64,000 nt of DNA, taken from the NCBI GenBank assembly GCA_002077045.2, contig KZ111154.1, forward strand, positions 306,748 to 370,747, in the 5' to 3' direction. The number at the start of each line of letters is the position of its first letter. Position 1 is the stretch's first letter. This stretch comes from Rachicladosporium sp. CCFEE 5018. Its lineage: Eukaryota > Ascomycota > Dothideomycetes > Cladosporiales > Cladosporiaceae. The notes beneath the pieces are model-generated. The model made no database searches. It was not told where the DNA came from and saw nothing but the letters and a program-made list of their open reading frames with translations. The position numbers and the translations under genes were made by a program. Shown piece by piece: positions 20,309 through 29,280 of this stretch.

Positions 20309-21221
20309 CTGGTGCAGCCTTGACCAAGCTCACTGATAACCCGCGATACAATCCTCTCGCCCCTTCATGCTTCACGATCATGCCTAGCGTCTTGATGACA
20401 CCCCTCTCATAGACGGGCATACGTTGCCCACCCACGTATTTCGTGCGTGTCGGTCCTTGGACCTGTAACCGCTTGCGCACAGTGTCTAAAGGGAAGACTG
20501 CACTCTTGGCAAGGACTGAAGCTGTGACGCCTGCAACTGCATCGCCAGATCCGAAGGGAAGTGAAGTATCGGCTAGCACAGGCTTCAAAGCTTCGTAAAG
20601 CGAGAAGAAGAGGCCCATGTATGGCACTATCTGTCCGATGCCAGCGCCAAGTCCTCGAAAGAACCCGCTTGGGCCTTCGAGCTGAGTGATAGATCGCAGG
20701 CTGCTCAGCAGAGACGGATAGACCCTCTCAGGCCCCTGAGCTGCAAAGCGTGTACGTAGCAGATCCAGTGGATACGTCGCCGTTGTAGCTGCGGTCCCGG
20801 CTGCGGCACCCGCAATGAATGACATGGCCGTCCCAGGTATAGCTCTGCCATAGTCCCGCTTCAGAGCATTGGACATTGTATTCAGGCCTTGAGTGGTAGT
20901 CCGGTAGGCCCAGAACTGTACTGCTCCGTAGCTCAGATATAGTCCTTCGGCCGGCACATTGCCCTTCCAGAAGCCTGTGATGCCCTCATGTTGCAAAATA
21001 TTACGGGCGACCTGGACTACGCCTAGAGGCCTCCTTGCTGGCGTCGGCGAGCTCAAGGGATCACTCAGAGAGTGGTACTGTAGCTGTAGCCGGATCTTGA
21101 GGACGTCAAGTGGCGCTATGCAGAATCTCGAGACCAGGCCAGCTGCTGCGCCGGCTACGATGACTTGGGATCGGGTGCCCTTGGAGGTGTTAGACTTGCT
21201 CGCTGCGAATGATGCAGGCAT
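20235..21221 (-). CDS. TPC1: Mitochondrial thiamine pyrophosphate carrier, unit A
   Basis: The product (328 residues, no intron) is an inner-membrane carrier importing thiamine pyrophosphate, the cofactor of matrix dehydrogenases. The three carrier signatures are APLDVLKIRLQ (about 36), YPLDLLRTRF (about 148) and FPLDTVRKRLQ (about 244). GITGFWKGNVPAEGLYLSYGAVQFWAY-type and GLYRGLSVSLVKAAPASAVTMWTYE segments fit Tpc1. The last 15 residues differ from unit B (..VLQKYDALET versus ..FLQSYDLLEK), close to where the units diverge. The gene is divergent from the dioxygenase gene at 21460. Confidence 0.9.
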   Translation of the reverse strand: MPASFAASKSNTSKGTRSQVIVAGAAAGLVSRFCIAPLDVLKIRLQLQYHSLSDPLSSPTPARRPLGVVQVARNILQHEGITGFWKGNVPAEGLYLSYGAVQFWAYRTTTQGLNTMSNALKRDYGRAIPGTAMSFIAGAAAGTAATTATYPLDLLRTRFAAQGPERVYPSLLSSLRSITQLEGPSGFFRGLGAGIGQIVPYMGLFFSLYEALKPVLADTSLPFGSGDAVAGVTASVLAKSAVFPLDTVRKRLQVQGPTRTKYVGGQRMPVYERGVIKTLGMIVKHEGARGLYRGLSVSLVKAAPASAVTMWTYERALAVLQKYDALET

Positions 21222-21459
21222 GTAGGGGATGTTACCTCATCGCGAAGTGGCGGCGGCGCTGCCGAAGACATCCATCGGTCGGCAAGACGTCGATATCATT
21301 TACTGATGGTCAAGCATGAGGGTAAAGGATTCACTGAGGTGAGCGGTGGTGCACGAAGCTGTCACCCCCGGAGTCGACTTCGGGTTGCCGAGCTTGAGCG
21401 ACCCGACCGACAACATTCCAATGGAGGCATGAACTCTTGCCAGGCACAGAGATGATACT
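21222..21459. promoter_or_regulatory. Bidirectional promoter TPC1 / dioxygenase, unit A
   Basis: Only 238 bases separate the two divergent ATGs, both for mitochondrial proteins, so a shared promoter is likely. The interval is repeated with small indels at 29035-29280. No specific factor site could be named. Confidence 0.55.
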
Positions 21460-23001
21460 ATGCTACAGCCCAGACTTGTGTCTCTCGTAAGGAGACGTGC
21501 AAGACCTATACCGCGTTGTGGCCACGCAGTAGAGGCGATCATTGTGAAGCATCGCCGGCCATACTCCACACCATCCTCGGACGAAGGTGCTACTCGTATC
21601 AGGCGCATCGATCCCACACAGCCCAAAAAGAAGGCCATCAACTATGCCGCTAAGCCTGTAGAGATCTCAGTCAACGGACAGACTCACGTATTCGCCGGAA
21701 CTTACCTTCGCGACCTCTGCAAATGCCAGAAATGCAGGGATTCATCGACGCGGCAGAAGCTCCAGTTGACTGCCAATGTCGAATTTGATGCATCTGCTGC
21801 GTCCGTAGACGTCAATGGCGATGCTGTCTCGATTGTGTGGAATGTGAAGGGCGAAAACGCGGGACTCCATGTCACTGAGCTCTCCATCAAGGAGCTCGGC
21901 CATCTCGCCGGCCTGCGCCATGATGGCCCAATGCCAAACCTGCCATCACGTAGGCCATGGCTTGACGACGATTTTCGGTCAGAGGCTCAAGACATCACTT
22001 TCGACGCGTACATGCAAGACGACAGCGTTCTCCTGAAAGCGCTTCGACAATTGCAGACACACGGCCTTGTGTTCCTCGCTAAGGTACCCGACTCGTCGGA
22101 CTCTGTCTCACAAATCGCTGAACGTGTTGGACCACTGAAAAACACCTTCTACGGCATGACCTGGGACGTACGTTCAGTTCAGGGAGCCAAGAATGTGGCC
22201 TATACTTCACAAGACCTTGGATTCCACATGGACTTGCTCTACATGAAGCAGCCGCCACACTTACAATTCCTACACTGCATACGCTCCTCCGCGCAAGGCG
22301 GTGCAAGCCTGTTCAGCGACACATATCGCGCAGTGCAGGACATGTACATCAACAAGCCCGCTTTCTTCCAGACTCTAACTGAGATCCACGTGCCTTACCA
22401 CTACGATCACGCCGATGCAGAGCCAACAGGTCATTACTACCATCACGCTCACCCAGTAATCTCCCTAGAGCCCCTGCGATTCGTCGACCCGGATGAAAAA
22501 TCTTCGTCAGTAACCTTCCCCGACGTGCGACGTCTCGGAAATGCTGCAGGTCGACCTGACTATGCGTGGACACGAGAGCACTTCACCGCACACCTACCCG
22601 CCTACATCACATCCGTGGCTTGGTCGCCGCCCTTCCAGGCACCTTTCGCAACGACGGCATTTTCGCACGTACATCCTGATACCGTACAGGCGCTCGAGCA
22701 AGGCTTCGGGTCATGGCGTAGGGCTGCGAGGTCGTTTGATGCGGTATTGCACCAGCAGAAAGGCATCCATGAGAGGATGATGAAGCCGGGGGAGTGTGTG
22801 TTATTTGACAACACGAGGATCGTGCATGCTAGGAAGGCGTTTGTGGCTGGTGATGAGGGAAGTGAGAGATGGCTACGAGGCGCTTATGTGGATCGTGACC
22901 CGTATGAGAGTCGGCTAAAAGTGCTGTTGAAGAAGGAGATAGAGCAGAAGGGTAGTATGGACGAGCTTGGGGCGCCGCATTGGCTGCCTGACGCGCTTTA
23001 A
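21460..23001 (+). CDS. Gamma-butyrobetaine dioxygenase-like Fe(II)/2-oxoglutarate oxygenase, unit A
   Basis: The product has 513 residues and no intron. An Arg-rich N-terminus (MLQPRLVSLVRRRARPIPR) looks like a mitochondrial presequence. Residues about 62-150 match the DUF971/GBBH-like N-terminal domain, including the Zn-type cysteines CKCQKC. The TauD/TfdA domain follows, with the iron-binding HxD as H256-M-D258 (GFHMDLLY), LQFLHCI, and the distal histidine at about 456 (NTRIVHARKAF). This architecture is that of gamma-butyrobetaine or trimethyllysine dioxygenases of carnitine biosynthesis; which of the two cannot be decided here. The unit B copy at 29281 has identical length and motifs. Confidence 0.85.
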   Translation: MLQPRLVSLVRRRARPIPRCGHAVEAIIVKHRRPYSTPSSDEGATRIRRIDPTQPKKKAINYAAKPVEISVNGQTHVFAGTYLRDLCKCQKCRDSSTRQKLQLTANVEFDASAASVDVNGDAVSIVWNVKGENAGLHVTELSIKELGHLAGLRHDGPMPNLPSRRPWLDDDFRSEAQDITFDAYMQDDSVLLKALRQLQTHGLVFLAKVPDSSDSVSQIAERVGPLKNTFYGMTWDVRSVQGAKNVAYTSQDLGFHMDLLYMKQPPHLQFLHCIRSSAQGGASLFSDTYRAVQDMYINKPAFFQTLTEIHVPYHYDHADAEPTGHYYHHAHPVISLEPLRFVDPDEKSSSVTFPDVRRLGNAAGRPDYAWTREHFTAHLPAYITSVAWSPPFQAPFATTAFSHVHPDTVQALEQGFGSWRRAARSFDAVLHQQKGIHERMMKPGECVLFDNTRIVHARKAFVAGDEGSERWLRGAYVDRDPYESRLKVLLKKEIEQKGSMDELGAPHWLPDAL

Positions 23002-24175
23002 GATATCTCATTACTCATGCAAGCAAGTGACAACAGCAGCGGACCCCGGCAACAACTCTCACGGGCAGCATCGCTGGTCTTGTTGATGATGGCGGTGCTT
23101 ATGACAGCCTTCTCGCATTTTGCGATTCCTCGAGTGACACTGGAGGGAATATCACGTGCGCGCAACTTTGGACGCTCGCCACGTTTGGCTTCTGTCGCAG
23201 TGTATTTTGTCGACGATCTCAGCGAATGTAGCCTCGAGCGATTGCGTCAGAAGGCGTCTGGAGTACTGTATGGCATAACGTTACGACGAGGTATCCGCAA
23301 TATACGACGCAGTCGACAATACACTTTCATCCGCGGCCCCAACATATGGGCACGTCGGAGTCCATACCCCGACTCAGGTTCCCAGAGTTCGCGTGGCGGC
23401 GGTTGACAGAACTCTCCCGGCAACGGCGTCTGTCAGTCTTGGCTCAGCCTTGGGCAGAGTAATTTGGCGAGTGATCCAATTTCCACAATCGCTTCTCCAC
23501 AATCCGCTACACGAGCTGATCAACGCCTCGCTAGCGATCCAGGGCCCATCACAAAGCTATTGTAAGACACGTGTTTGGCGCAAGTATGCGACGTATGCTG
23601 TGTTACTCTGCGAAACTGGAAACTGCAGCGTCACACAGCAGTCTTTTCTACATCGCCGACAACATGTAGTACAAAGATACCTAGCAAGCATCATCGATCC
23701 GCCTCGGAATATCGGCCGCGGGCTGTACGAGAAGAACCTCGAATCCTTCGTCACACTCGCAGATTACCTCCACACTTCTGCGGCTTTGGCAAACGGCCAA
23801 GACGGCCTGCGCGTGGCAACTCCTATTTTCGACTGCACTTGTGCCTAGGATCTACCGGTTGGACAGCGGAATCTGCAGGAACCCGCTCTAGCGCCCGCGG
23901 TACCTGGCAGACTGACAGGGGAGATGGACAGCTGCGCACGAATCGGGATCGGGCTTCAACGGATTGAGAAGATTCTGACGCGCTTCCCCTGTGGTCTCCC
24001 TCGTACTGGCTAGTGACGGACCCCACGAAACGCGACGGCGCCATGTCGGTCGCCATGATATTATCGCTGTACTCTGCTGTAGGACTTTCTCTCCCTCACC
24101 TCTCTCTCACTCTACGTCTGTCGTTTCTCGATTTTCTAATTTCTTTGCTTCACCCACACTCGTTCAGTCGCAACC
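23002..24175. other. Intergenic with an ATG-less open frame, unit A
   Basis: About 1.2 kb between the dioxygenase stop and the feruloyl esterase start. A plus-strand frame is open from about 23284 to 23848 (around V-A-A-V-D-R-T-L-P at 23393) but has no ATG. In unit B the same frame is longer (to 31828) because TGG there replaces the TAG at 23846-23848. It could be an exon of an undetected gene or a decayed gene. 23002-23390 diverges from unit B, the rest is nearly identical. Confidence 0.4.
24083..24175 (+). promoter_or_regulatory. Pyrimidine-rich core promoter / leader of the feruloyl esterase, unit A
   Basis: Directly before the ATG lies a CT-rich tract (CTTTCTCTCCCTCACC.., TCTCTCTCACTC..) ending in CGCAACC-ATG. 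CT-rich leaders are common before strongly expressed filamentous-fungal genes. The same tract precedes the unit B gene (31900-31992). Confidence 0.45.
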
Positions 24176-26172
24176 ATGAGGTTCGACGTGCCACTCGTTA
24201 CCGTTTCTCTCGCGGCTTCGGTCGCTGCGCATCCTCACCACCCATCGCCTTCTGGCTCATGGCCCGCGAGGAACGCGACTAATGATACCGCTTGGAACTC
24301 CTACGCTGAGCAGGAGCACAAGCATGTCGTCGAGCTCGAGACTGAGCTCGCGGCGTTGAAGAAGCAGCTTGATGAGGCGAACCACACTTGCGACAATCCA
24401 TCTGGCCTCCCCGTAGGCCCAGCTGGGTCTTCGCCAGCGTCGTCCGGCTCGCCTGCTGGATACTCTGGTGCTGCCACCAGCTCTGCCTACCCGACGGCAC
24501 ACGCTGCGCAGACCACATACTTGACCACGACTGTCATCAACGGCGTGACCAAGACTGTGACTGTCACCGCTGCTGCTGGTTACTCGACCGCCAACGCTGG
24601 CCCAGTAACTTCCAGCGCCGGCGACTCTCCCGCTGGCTACGGCTCTTCTCCCTCTGACCCAACCACCTACTTGACCACGACCGTCGTCAACGGTGTGACC
24701 AAGACTCTCACCGTCACTGTCCCAGTCACTGTATCTTCCGGACCCACCACTTCGCTCCCGGCGACCCCAGACTACTACGCTCCGGCACCACCAGCATCGT
24801 CTTCCAGCGCCTCTGACATCCCGACCTACACTGTCATTGTTACACCGGGCCACAGTGCCCCGACCAGCGCCTACAACGCCGGCCCGAAGACTGCGCACAC
24901 CTGCACTGAGACCTACCTCGGAACTGCCCCGATCCCTTCGTCTCCTGCACCAGTCCCATCAAGCTACATTTCGTCGTCGATCCCTTCGTACGTCGTGCCC
25001 AGCAGCACTGGCTCGGCACCGGTCTACGGCAACGGTACCTACTCAACCGGTGTTGTCGGTCCCACTGCTGTCTACCCGACTGGTGGCTACAGCACTGGCG
25101 TCAGCTCTGGCCCATCTGGCTACGGCACTGGGGTCAGCTCCAGCTCGGCTTCGGGCATCTACCCCATCAGCTACGGCACTGGTGTCAGCTCCTCGGCTAG
25201 TGCGTACGCGACTGGCAGCTCCACCACCAGCTGCACCTCTTCCGATGGCTGCGTGCCATGGTACATCACAGTTAGCGACGGTACTATCCCTGGTTACGGC
25301 AGCCCTACTGGTAGCTATGGCACCGGCGCCAGCTCGGGTCTCCCAGCCTACTCCACCAGCGGCTCTGCTGTGTTCCCCATCAGCTACAGCACCGGCGCGA
25401 GCTCGGGCTTCCAGACTTACACTGCGAACTCCACCTCGTCGTACCCTACCGGTACTGCCCCGACTTACTCTTCGTCTGCGTCGAGCACTGCACCCTCCAG
25501 CATCAGGCCTTCCAGCATTGCTCCTTCCAGCATTGCGCCCTCGAGCATCATCCCGAGCACCACCAGCTCGTCAACCTCCAGCGCTCTGCCCACTGCCACA
25601 GACTGCGCGACCTTCTGCTCCACGCTCACCAGCTTGAACGGCTACGAGGTCACTCCTCTGACCTGCACCAAGCTGAAGGCTGGTGTCCTCGTCAACACCC
25701 CTGTTGGTCAGTCCAAGGTCGGCTGCGCTGCCTCGTTCACCCCGGCCATTGATGTCTGCCAGGTCACACTCAATGTGAAGACCAGCGGCACCGGCCAAGT
25801 CTACCAGGAGGTCTGGCTGCCCACTGGCAATGCCACCTACCCCAGCCAGTGGAACGGTCGCACCATGTCCACCGACAACGGTGGGCTGAACGGCTGCATC
25901 CACTACGTCGACATGCAGTACGTCTCCAGCATGGGCTTCGCTGCCATCGGTGACAACGCTGGCCACAACGGCAGCTCCTTCGATGGCACATGGACCATGG
26001 GCAACAACGAGGCCATCATTGACTGGTCTTACCGTGCGCGTCACGCATCCATCGACATTGGCAAGCAGGTCGTGAAGAAGTTCTACAGCAAGGCTTCTGA
26101 GTACTCGTACTACATCGGCTGCTCTACTGGTGGTGCCCAGGGTCTCAAGTCTGCTCAGAACTACCCCAACGA
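24176..26172 (+). CDS. Feruloyl esterase/tannase-family protein, unit A (5' two thirds, cut by gap)
   Basis: Residues 1-665 of the protein found complete at 31993. A signal peptide (MRFDVPLVTVSLAASVAAHP), a short coiled coil (VELETELAALKKQLDEAN), a long Ser/Thr/Pro/Gly-rich region with repeats, and the beginning of the tannase domain up to just past the nucleophile motif GCSTGGAQG are present. The sequence ends in QNYPN-D at the 20-N gap. The open frame that continues after the gap belongs to an SMP-30-like gene and is not part of this protein. The copy has one more 15-bp PSSIA unit than unit B. Codons end mostly in C, unlike many neighbours, suggesting high expression. Confidence 0.88.
24513..24719 (+). 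repeat. Twofold repeat TTYLTTTVxNGVTKTxTVT in feruloyl esterase N-terminal region
   Basis: Two near-identical coding repeats (24513-24569 and 24662-24719) encode TTYLTTTVINGVTKTVTVT and the same with V/L changes. The pair is conserved in unit B (about 32330-32386 and 32479-32536). Such Thr-rich repeats are typical of fungal cell-wall and adhesin-like proteins. Confidence 0.75.
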
Positions 26173-26192
26173 NNNNNNNNNNNNNNNNNNNN
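26173..26192. other. Assembly gap (20 N) joining two unrelated genes
   Basis: Left of the run is feruloyl esterase coding sequence (homologous to 33974), right of it SMP-30-like coding sequence (homologous to 17981). The true interval must be much longer than 20 bases if both genes are complete in reality. Confidence 0.97.
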
Positions 26193-26617
26193 TTGCTGTC
26201 CGTGATGGCTACTTGTACTTCACCAACACCGGTGCCGGCACCTTCGGTCGTGTACCAATCACCGCAGCAGGTGTCCAGACCGGACCGGCACACCTTGTTG
26301 CTGTAACTGCTGGTGGCAACCCAGGTGGCGATGACTGGACTTTCGATGCCGCTGGAAATGTCTTCCTGGGAGAGAACCCTAACAACTGGGTTAGTGTGCT
26401 TCCGAAGGGGAGCAAGACGCCAGTCATCATTGCTGGTGGACCGAACTCGACTGCTGTGCTCGGACCGAACACTGTGCGATTCGGAGTAAGCACGCTGGAT
26501 CGAAGCCGCAAGAGTCTGTATATTGGGACCAGCGGAGGTCTACCGCAGTACAGATCTGGCAACTTCACGAACGGTGGTGGGGTGTACAGGATCGACACGG
26601 CGGCTCTGAACCTTTGA
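26193..26617 (+). CDS. SMP-30-like protein, unit B (3' part only)
   Basis: The last about 141 codons of the protein at 17386-18405, from AVRDGYLYFTNTG to RIDTAALNL. Only one residue differs (H for Q in TGPAHLVAV). The 5' half is missing at the gap. The 3' flank matches 18406 onward almost base for base. Confidence 0.9.
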
Positions 26618-26907
26618 GGTCTCTCATAGCCTACGTAACCTAGTTGACATACTCACGTGTAGCCCTGCCAAGGCTGTAGCGGCCAGCAACGTTACACAAC
26701 ATGGACATGTATCAGTGACACTTCACAAGACGATCTGTCGCTGCCTATAGCTGCCTTGGGTCTCAATGCTATCTGTCGGAAGCTGTCGAGAGGTGCAAGT
26801 GCACATAATGTACGTGGTCTTTCTATAGTGTGTTTCCCTTCATTGTCAATCCTGCAACATTCCCCACCTCACTGCTCAGTTTTCACGTCGCGCACATACC
26901 CTTCGCC

Positions 26908-27704
26908 ATGGGGACTCGCCACCTGATCTGCATCTACCACAACGGCCGCTTCGTGCTTGCCCAGTATGGGCAGTGGGATGGCTAGTAAGTCCACATCACC
27001 CTCCGTGCCTCACTCGTGCTCGCTGACACGACCCAAGCCCAGACGGACAAGGCGTCGTCATACTCGCCTTTGTCAAAGCCCCCGGCAACGTCGCCCTCCT
27101 CGCCTCGAAAACGCCAAACATCAAGCCCCTCACTATCGCAGAAGTAGACGACTACATCAAAGCCTGGACTCTCGAGAACCCCAATGCTGAGACTCCCATA
27201 TTCTCCCAACCCTGCCCGCCTTCCCTCAGCCGCAACACGGGCGCCAAGATGCTAGATCTCATCGCCGCCTCCACATCAGAAGTTAAGGTTCCGGTGTATC
27301 TCGAGCTAGACTTCGTTAAGGATGGGCTTTTCTGCGAGTGGGCTTATGTGATTGATCTTGATAGGGAGACCTTAGAAGTGTATTGCGGGGGCGAAAGGTT
27401 GCACTATGAGGGTGATGCTTCGCATGTTAATGAGGTGGGAAGACTGGACGAGATTGAGGGGTCCGCGGTGAGCTTAGTAGGGAGATGGGGTTCGCTTCTC
27501 TGCCCGAGGAGACACACTCCATCAAGGTCTGCAGGACCGGTGTGGAACCGCCGGATGAGCAGGATGGAGAGAGTCCGGAAGGCAATGGGGACCGTGAGGG
27601 AAGTGGAAGAGATGGAAATTATGAGGACGATGTTGACTAGTATTTACCGACCGGAGATGAGTGGCACAGTGCCTCTGCGTGCAAGGTGTTCCGAGATTTT
27701 GTGA
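26908..27704 (+). pseudogene. MGTRHLIC-family protein, unit B (frameshift near the C-terminus)
   Basis: Exon 1 (26908-26984), a 53-nt intron and exon 2 (from 27038) copy the unit A gene. At 27487-27490 a run of four G replaces five G in unit A, so the frame after ..SLVGRWG leaves the conserved SLPEETH segment and runs to a foreign stop at 27704. In the restored frame the acidic tail is still open to a stop near 27640, so the indel is recent or is a homopolymer sequencing error. If real, the protein has an unrelated basic tail. Confidence 0.65.
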
Positions 27705-28047
27705 TCGTCCCAGCTACCGAGGGAAACCACGTTTAACAGGTAAGGCGTAGCGTGCCTGCCCCATGTGCAGACGCACGCCTGCATGAAGTGAAAGCACAGA
27801 TCACATCATCTACAGAATCTTCCATTTCACAACCTCGCGATCCTATATTTTCTCACTAAGTCACAACCATTTGTTCAACATTACAGCACATCAGCACCCA
27901 ACCTCTATCAAGATGGGTACCCGCCACCTGATCTGCATCTACCAATGGCGAGACCCAAAGGCGCGGAAGAGGGAAATGCATTAAGCTTGAGCCCGCTCAC
28001 TTAGTTCGCTTCTCTGTAAACATGTCGTCGCGCGTGTGCCCGGAGCA
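27705..28047. pseudogene. Remnant of the second MGTRHLIC copy and deletion junction, unit B
   Basis: 27913-27944 still reads ATG GGT ACC CGC CAC, encoding MGTRHLICIY, and then breaks into unrelated sequence. Compared with unit A about 400 bases (the rest of the pseudogene at 19733-20230) are missing. The flank before the ATG is about 85% like 19500-19701. Confidence 0.6.
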
Positions 28048-29034
28048 TCACTTCTCCAGCAGATCGTAGCTCTGCAGAAATCCCAATGCCCTCTCATACG
28101 TCCACATCGTCACCGCACTAGCTGGTGCAGCCTTGACCAAGCTCACTGATAACCCGCGATACAATCCTCTCGCCCCTTCATGCTTCACGATCATGCCTAG
28201 CGTCTTGATGACACCCCTCTCATAGACGGGCATACGTTGCCCACCCACATATTTCGTGCGTGTCGGTCCTTGGACCTGTAACCGCTTGCGCACAGTGTCT
28301 AAAGGGAAGACTGCACTCTTGGCAAGGACTGAAGCTGTGACGCCTGCAACTGCATCGCCAGATCCGAAGGGAAGTGAAGTATCGGCTAGCACAGGCTTCA
28401 AAGCTTCGTAAAGCGAGAAGAAGAGGCCCATGTATGGCACTATCTGTCCGATGCCAGCGCCAAGTCCTCGAAAGAACCCGCTTGGGCCTTCGAGCTGAGT
28501 GATAGATCGCAGGCTGCTCAGCAGAGACGGATAGACCCTCTCAGGTCCCTGAGCTGCAAAGCGTGTACGTAGCAGATCCAGTGGATACGTCGCCGTTGTA
28601 GCTGCGGTCCCGGCTGCGGCACCCGCAATAAATGACATGGCCGTCCCAGGTATAGCTCTGCCATAGTCCCGCTTCAGAGCATTGGACAATGTATTCAGTC
28701 CTTGAGTGGTAGTTCGGTACGCCCAGAATTGCACTGCTCCATAGCTCAGATATAGTCCCTCGGCCGGCACATTGCCCTTCCAAAATCCCGTGATGCCCTC
28801 ATGTTGCAAAATATTACGGGCGACCTGGACCACGCCTAGAGGCCTCCTTGCTGGCGTCGGCGAGCTCAAGGGATCACTCAGAGAGTGGTACTGTAGCTGT
28901 AGCCGGATCTTGAGGACGTCAAGTGGCGCTATGCAAAATCTCGAGACCAGGCCAGCTGCTGCGCCGGCTACGATGACTTGGGATCGGGTGCCCTTGGAGC
29001 TGTTAGACTTGCTCGCTGCGAATGATGCAGGCAT
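28048..29034 (-). CDS. TPC1: Mitochondrial thiamine pyrophosphate carrier, unit B
   Basis: Duplicate of the gene at 20235-21221, 328 residues, with all three carrier signatures (APLDVLKIRLQ, YPLDLLRTRF, FPLDTVRKRLQ) unchanged. Differences are few (S for T near residue 12, L for M near 111) except for the last about 15 residues, where the tail reads GFLQSYDLLEK. It is divergent from the dioxygenase at 29281 with 246 bases between, as in unit A. Both copies look functional. Confidence 0.9.
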   Translation of the reverse strand: MPASFAASKSNSSKGTRSQVIVAGAAAGLVSRFCIAPLDVLKIRLQLQYHSLSDPLSSPTPARRPLGVVQVARNILQHEGITGFWKGNVPAEGLYLSYGAVQFWAYRTTTQGLNTLSNALKRDYGRAIPGTAMSFIAGAAAGTAATTATYPLDLLRTRFAAQGPERVYPSLLSSLRSITQLEGPSGFFRGLGAGIGQIVPYMGLFFSLYEALKPVLADTSLPFGSGDAVAGVTASVLAKSAVFPLDTVRKRLQVQGPTRTKYVGGQRMPVYERGVIKTLGMIVKHEGARGLYRGLSVSLVKAAPASAVTMWTYERALGFLQSYDLLEK

Positions 29035-29280
29035 GTAGGGGATGTTATTACCTCATCGCGAAGTGGCGGCGGCGCTACCGAAGACATCCATCGGTCGGCA
29101 AGACGTCGATATCATTTACTGATACTCAAGCATGAGGGTAAAGGATTCACTGAGGTGAGCGGTACACGAAGCTGTCACGCTACGGGCCCCGGAGTTGACT
29201 TCGGGTTGCCGAGCTTGAGCGACCCGAACGACAACATTCCAATGGAGGCATGAACTCTTGCTAGGCACAGAGATGATACC
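29035..29280. promoter_or_regulatory. Bidirectional promoter TPC1 / dioxygenase, unit B
   Basis: Counterpart of 21222-21459 with small indels, for example an added TTA near 29046 and a changed segment around 29161-29190. It separates the divergent start codons of two mitochondrial genes. Confidence 0.5.

Larger units (their letters stand above)
17981..26172. repeat. Direct duplication set 2, unit A
   Basis: This 8.2-kb unit is repeated immediately downstream at 26193-33974 after a 20-N gap. Most of it is about 97-99% identical by eye, with a more divergent patch at 23002-23390 versus 30823-31200 and a deletion of about 400 bases in unit B around the MGTRHLIC pseudogene. Unit A keeps the complete SMP-30-like gene, unit B the complete feruloyl esterase gene. 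Confidence 0.85.

Noticed and set aside
24837..25637. 266-codon plus-strand frame inside the esterase repeat region
   Set aside because: Arg/Pro/Ala-rich frame-shifted reading of the Ser/Thr repeats; no independent evidence.
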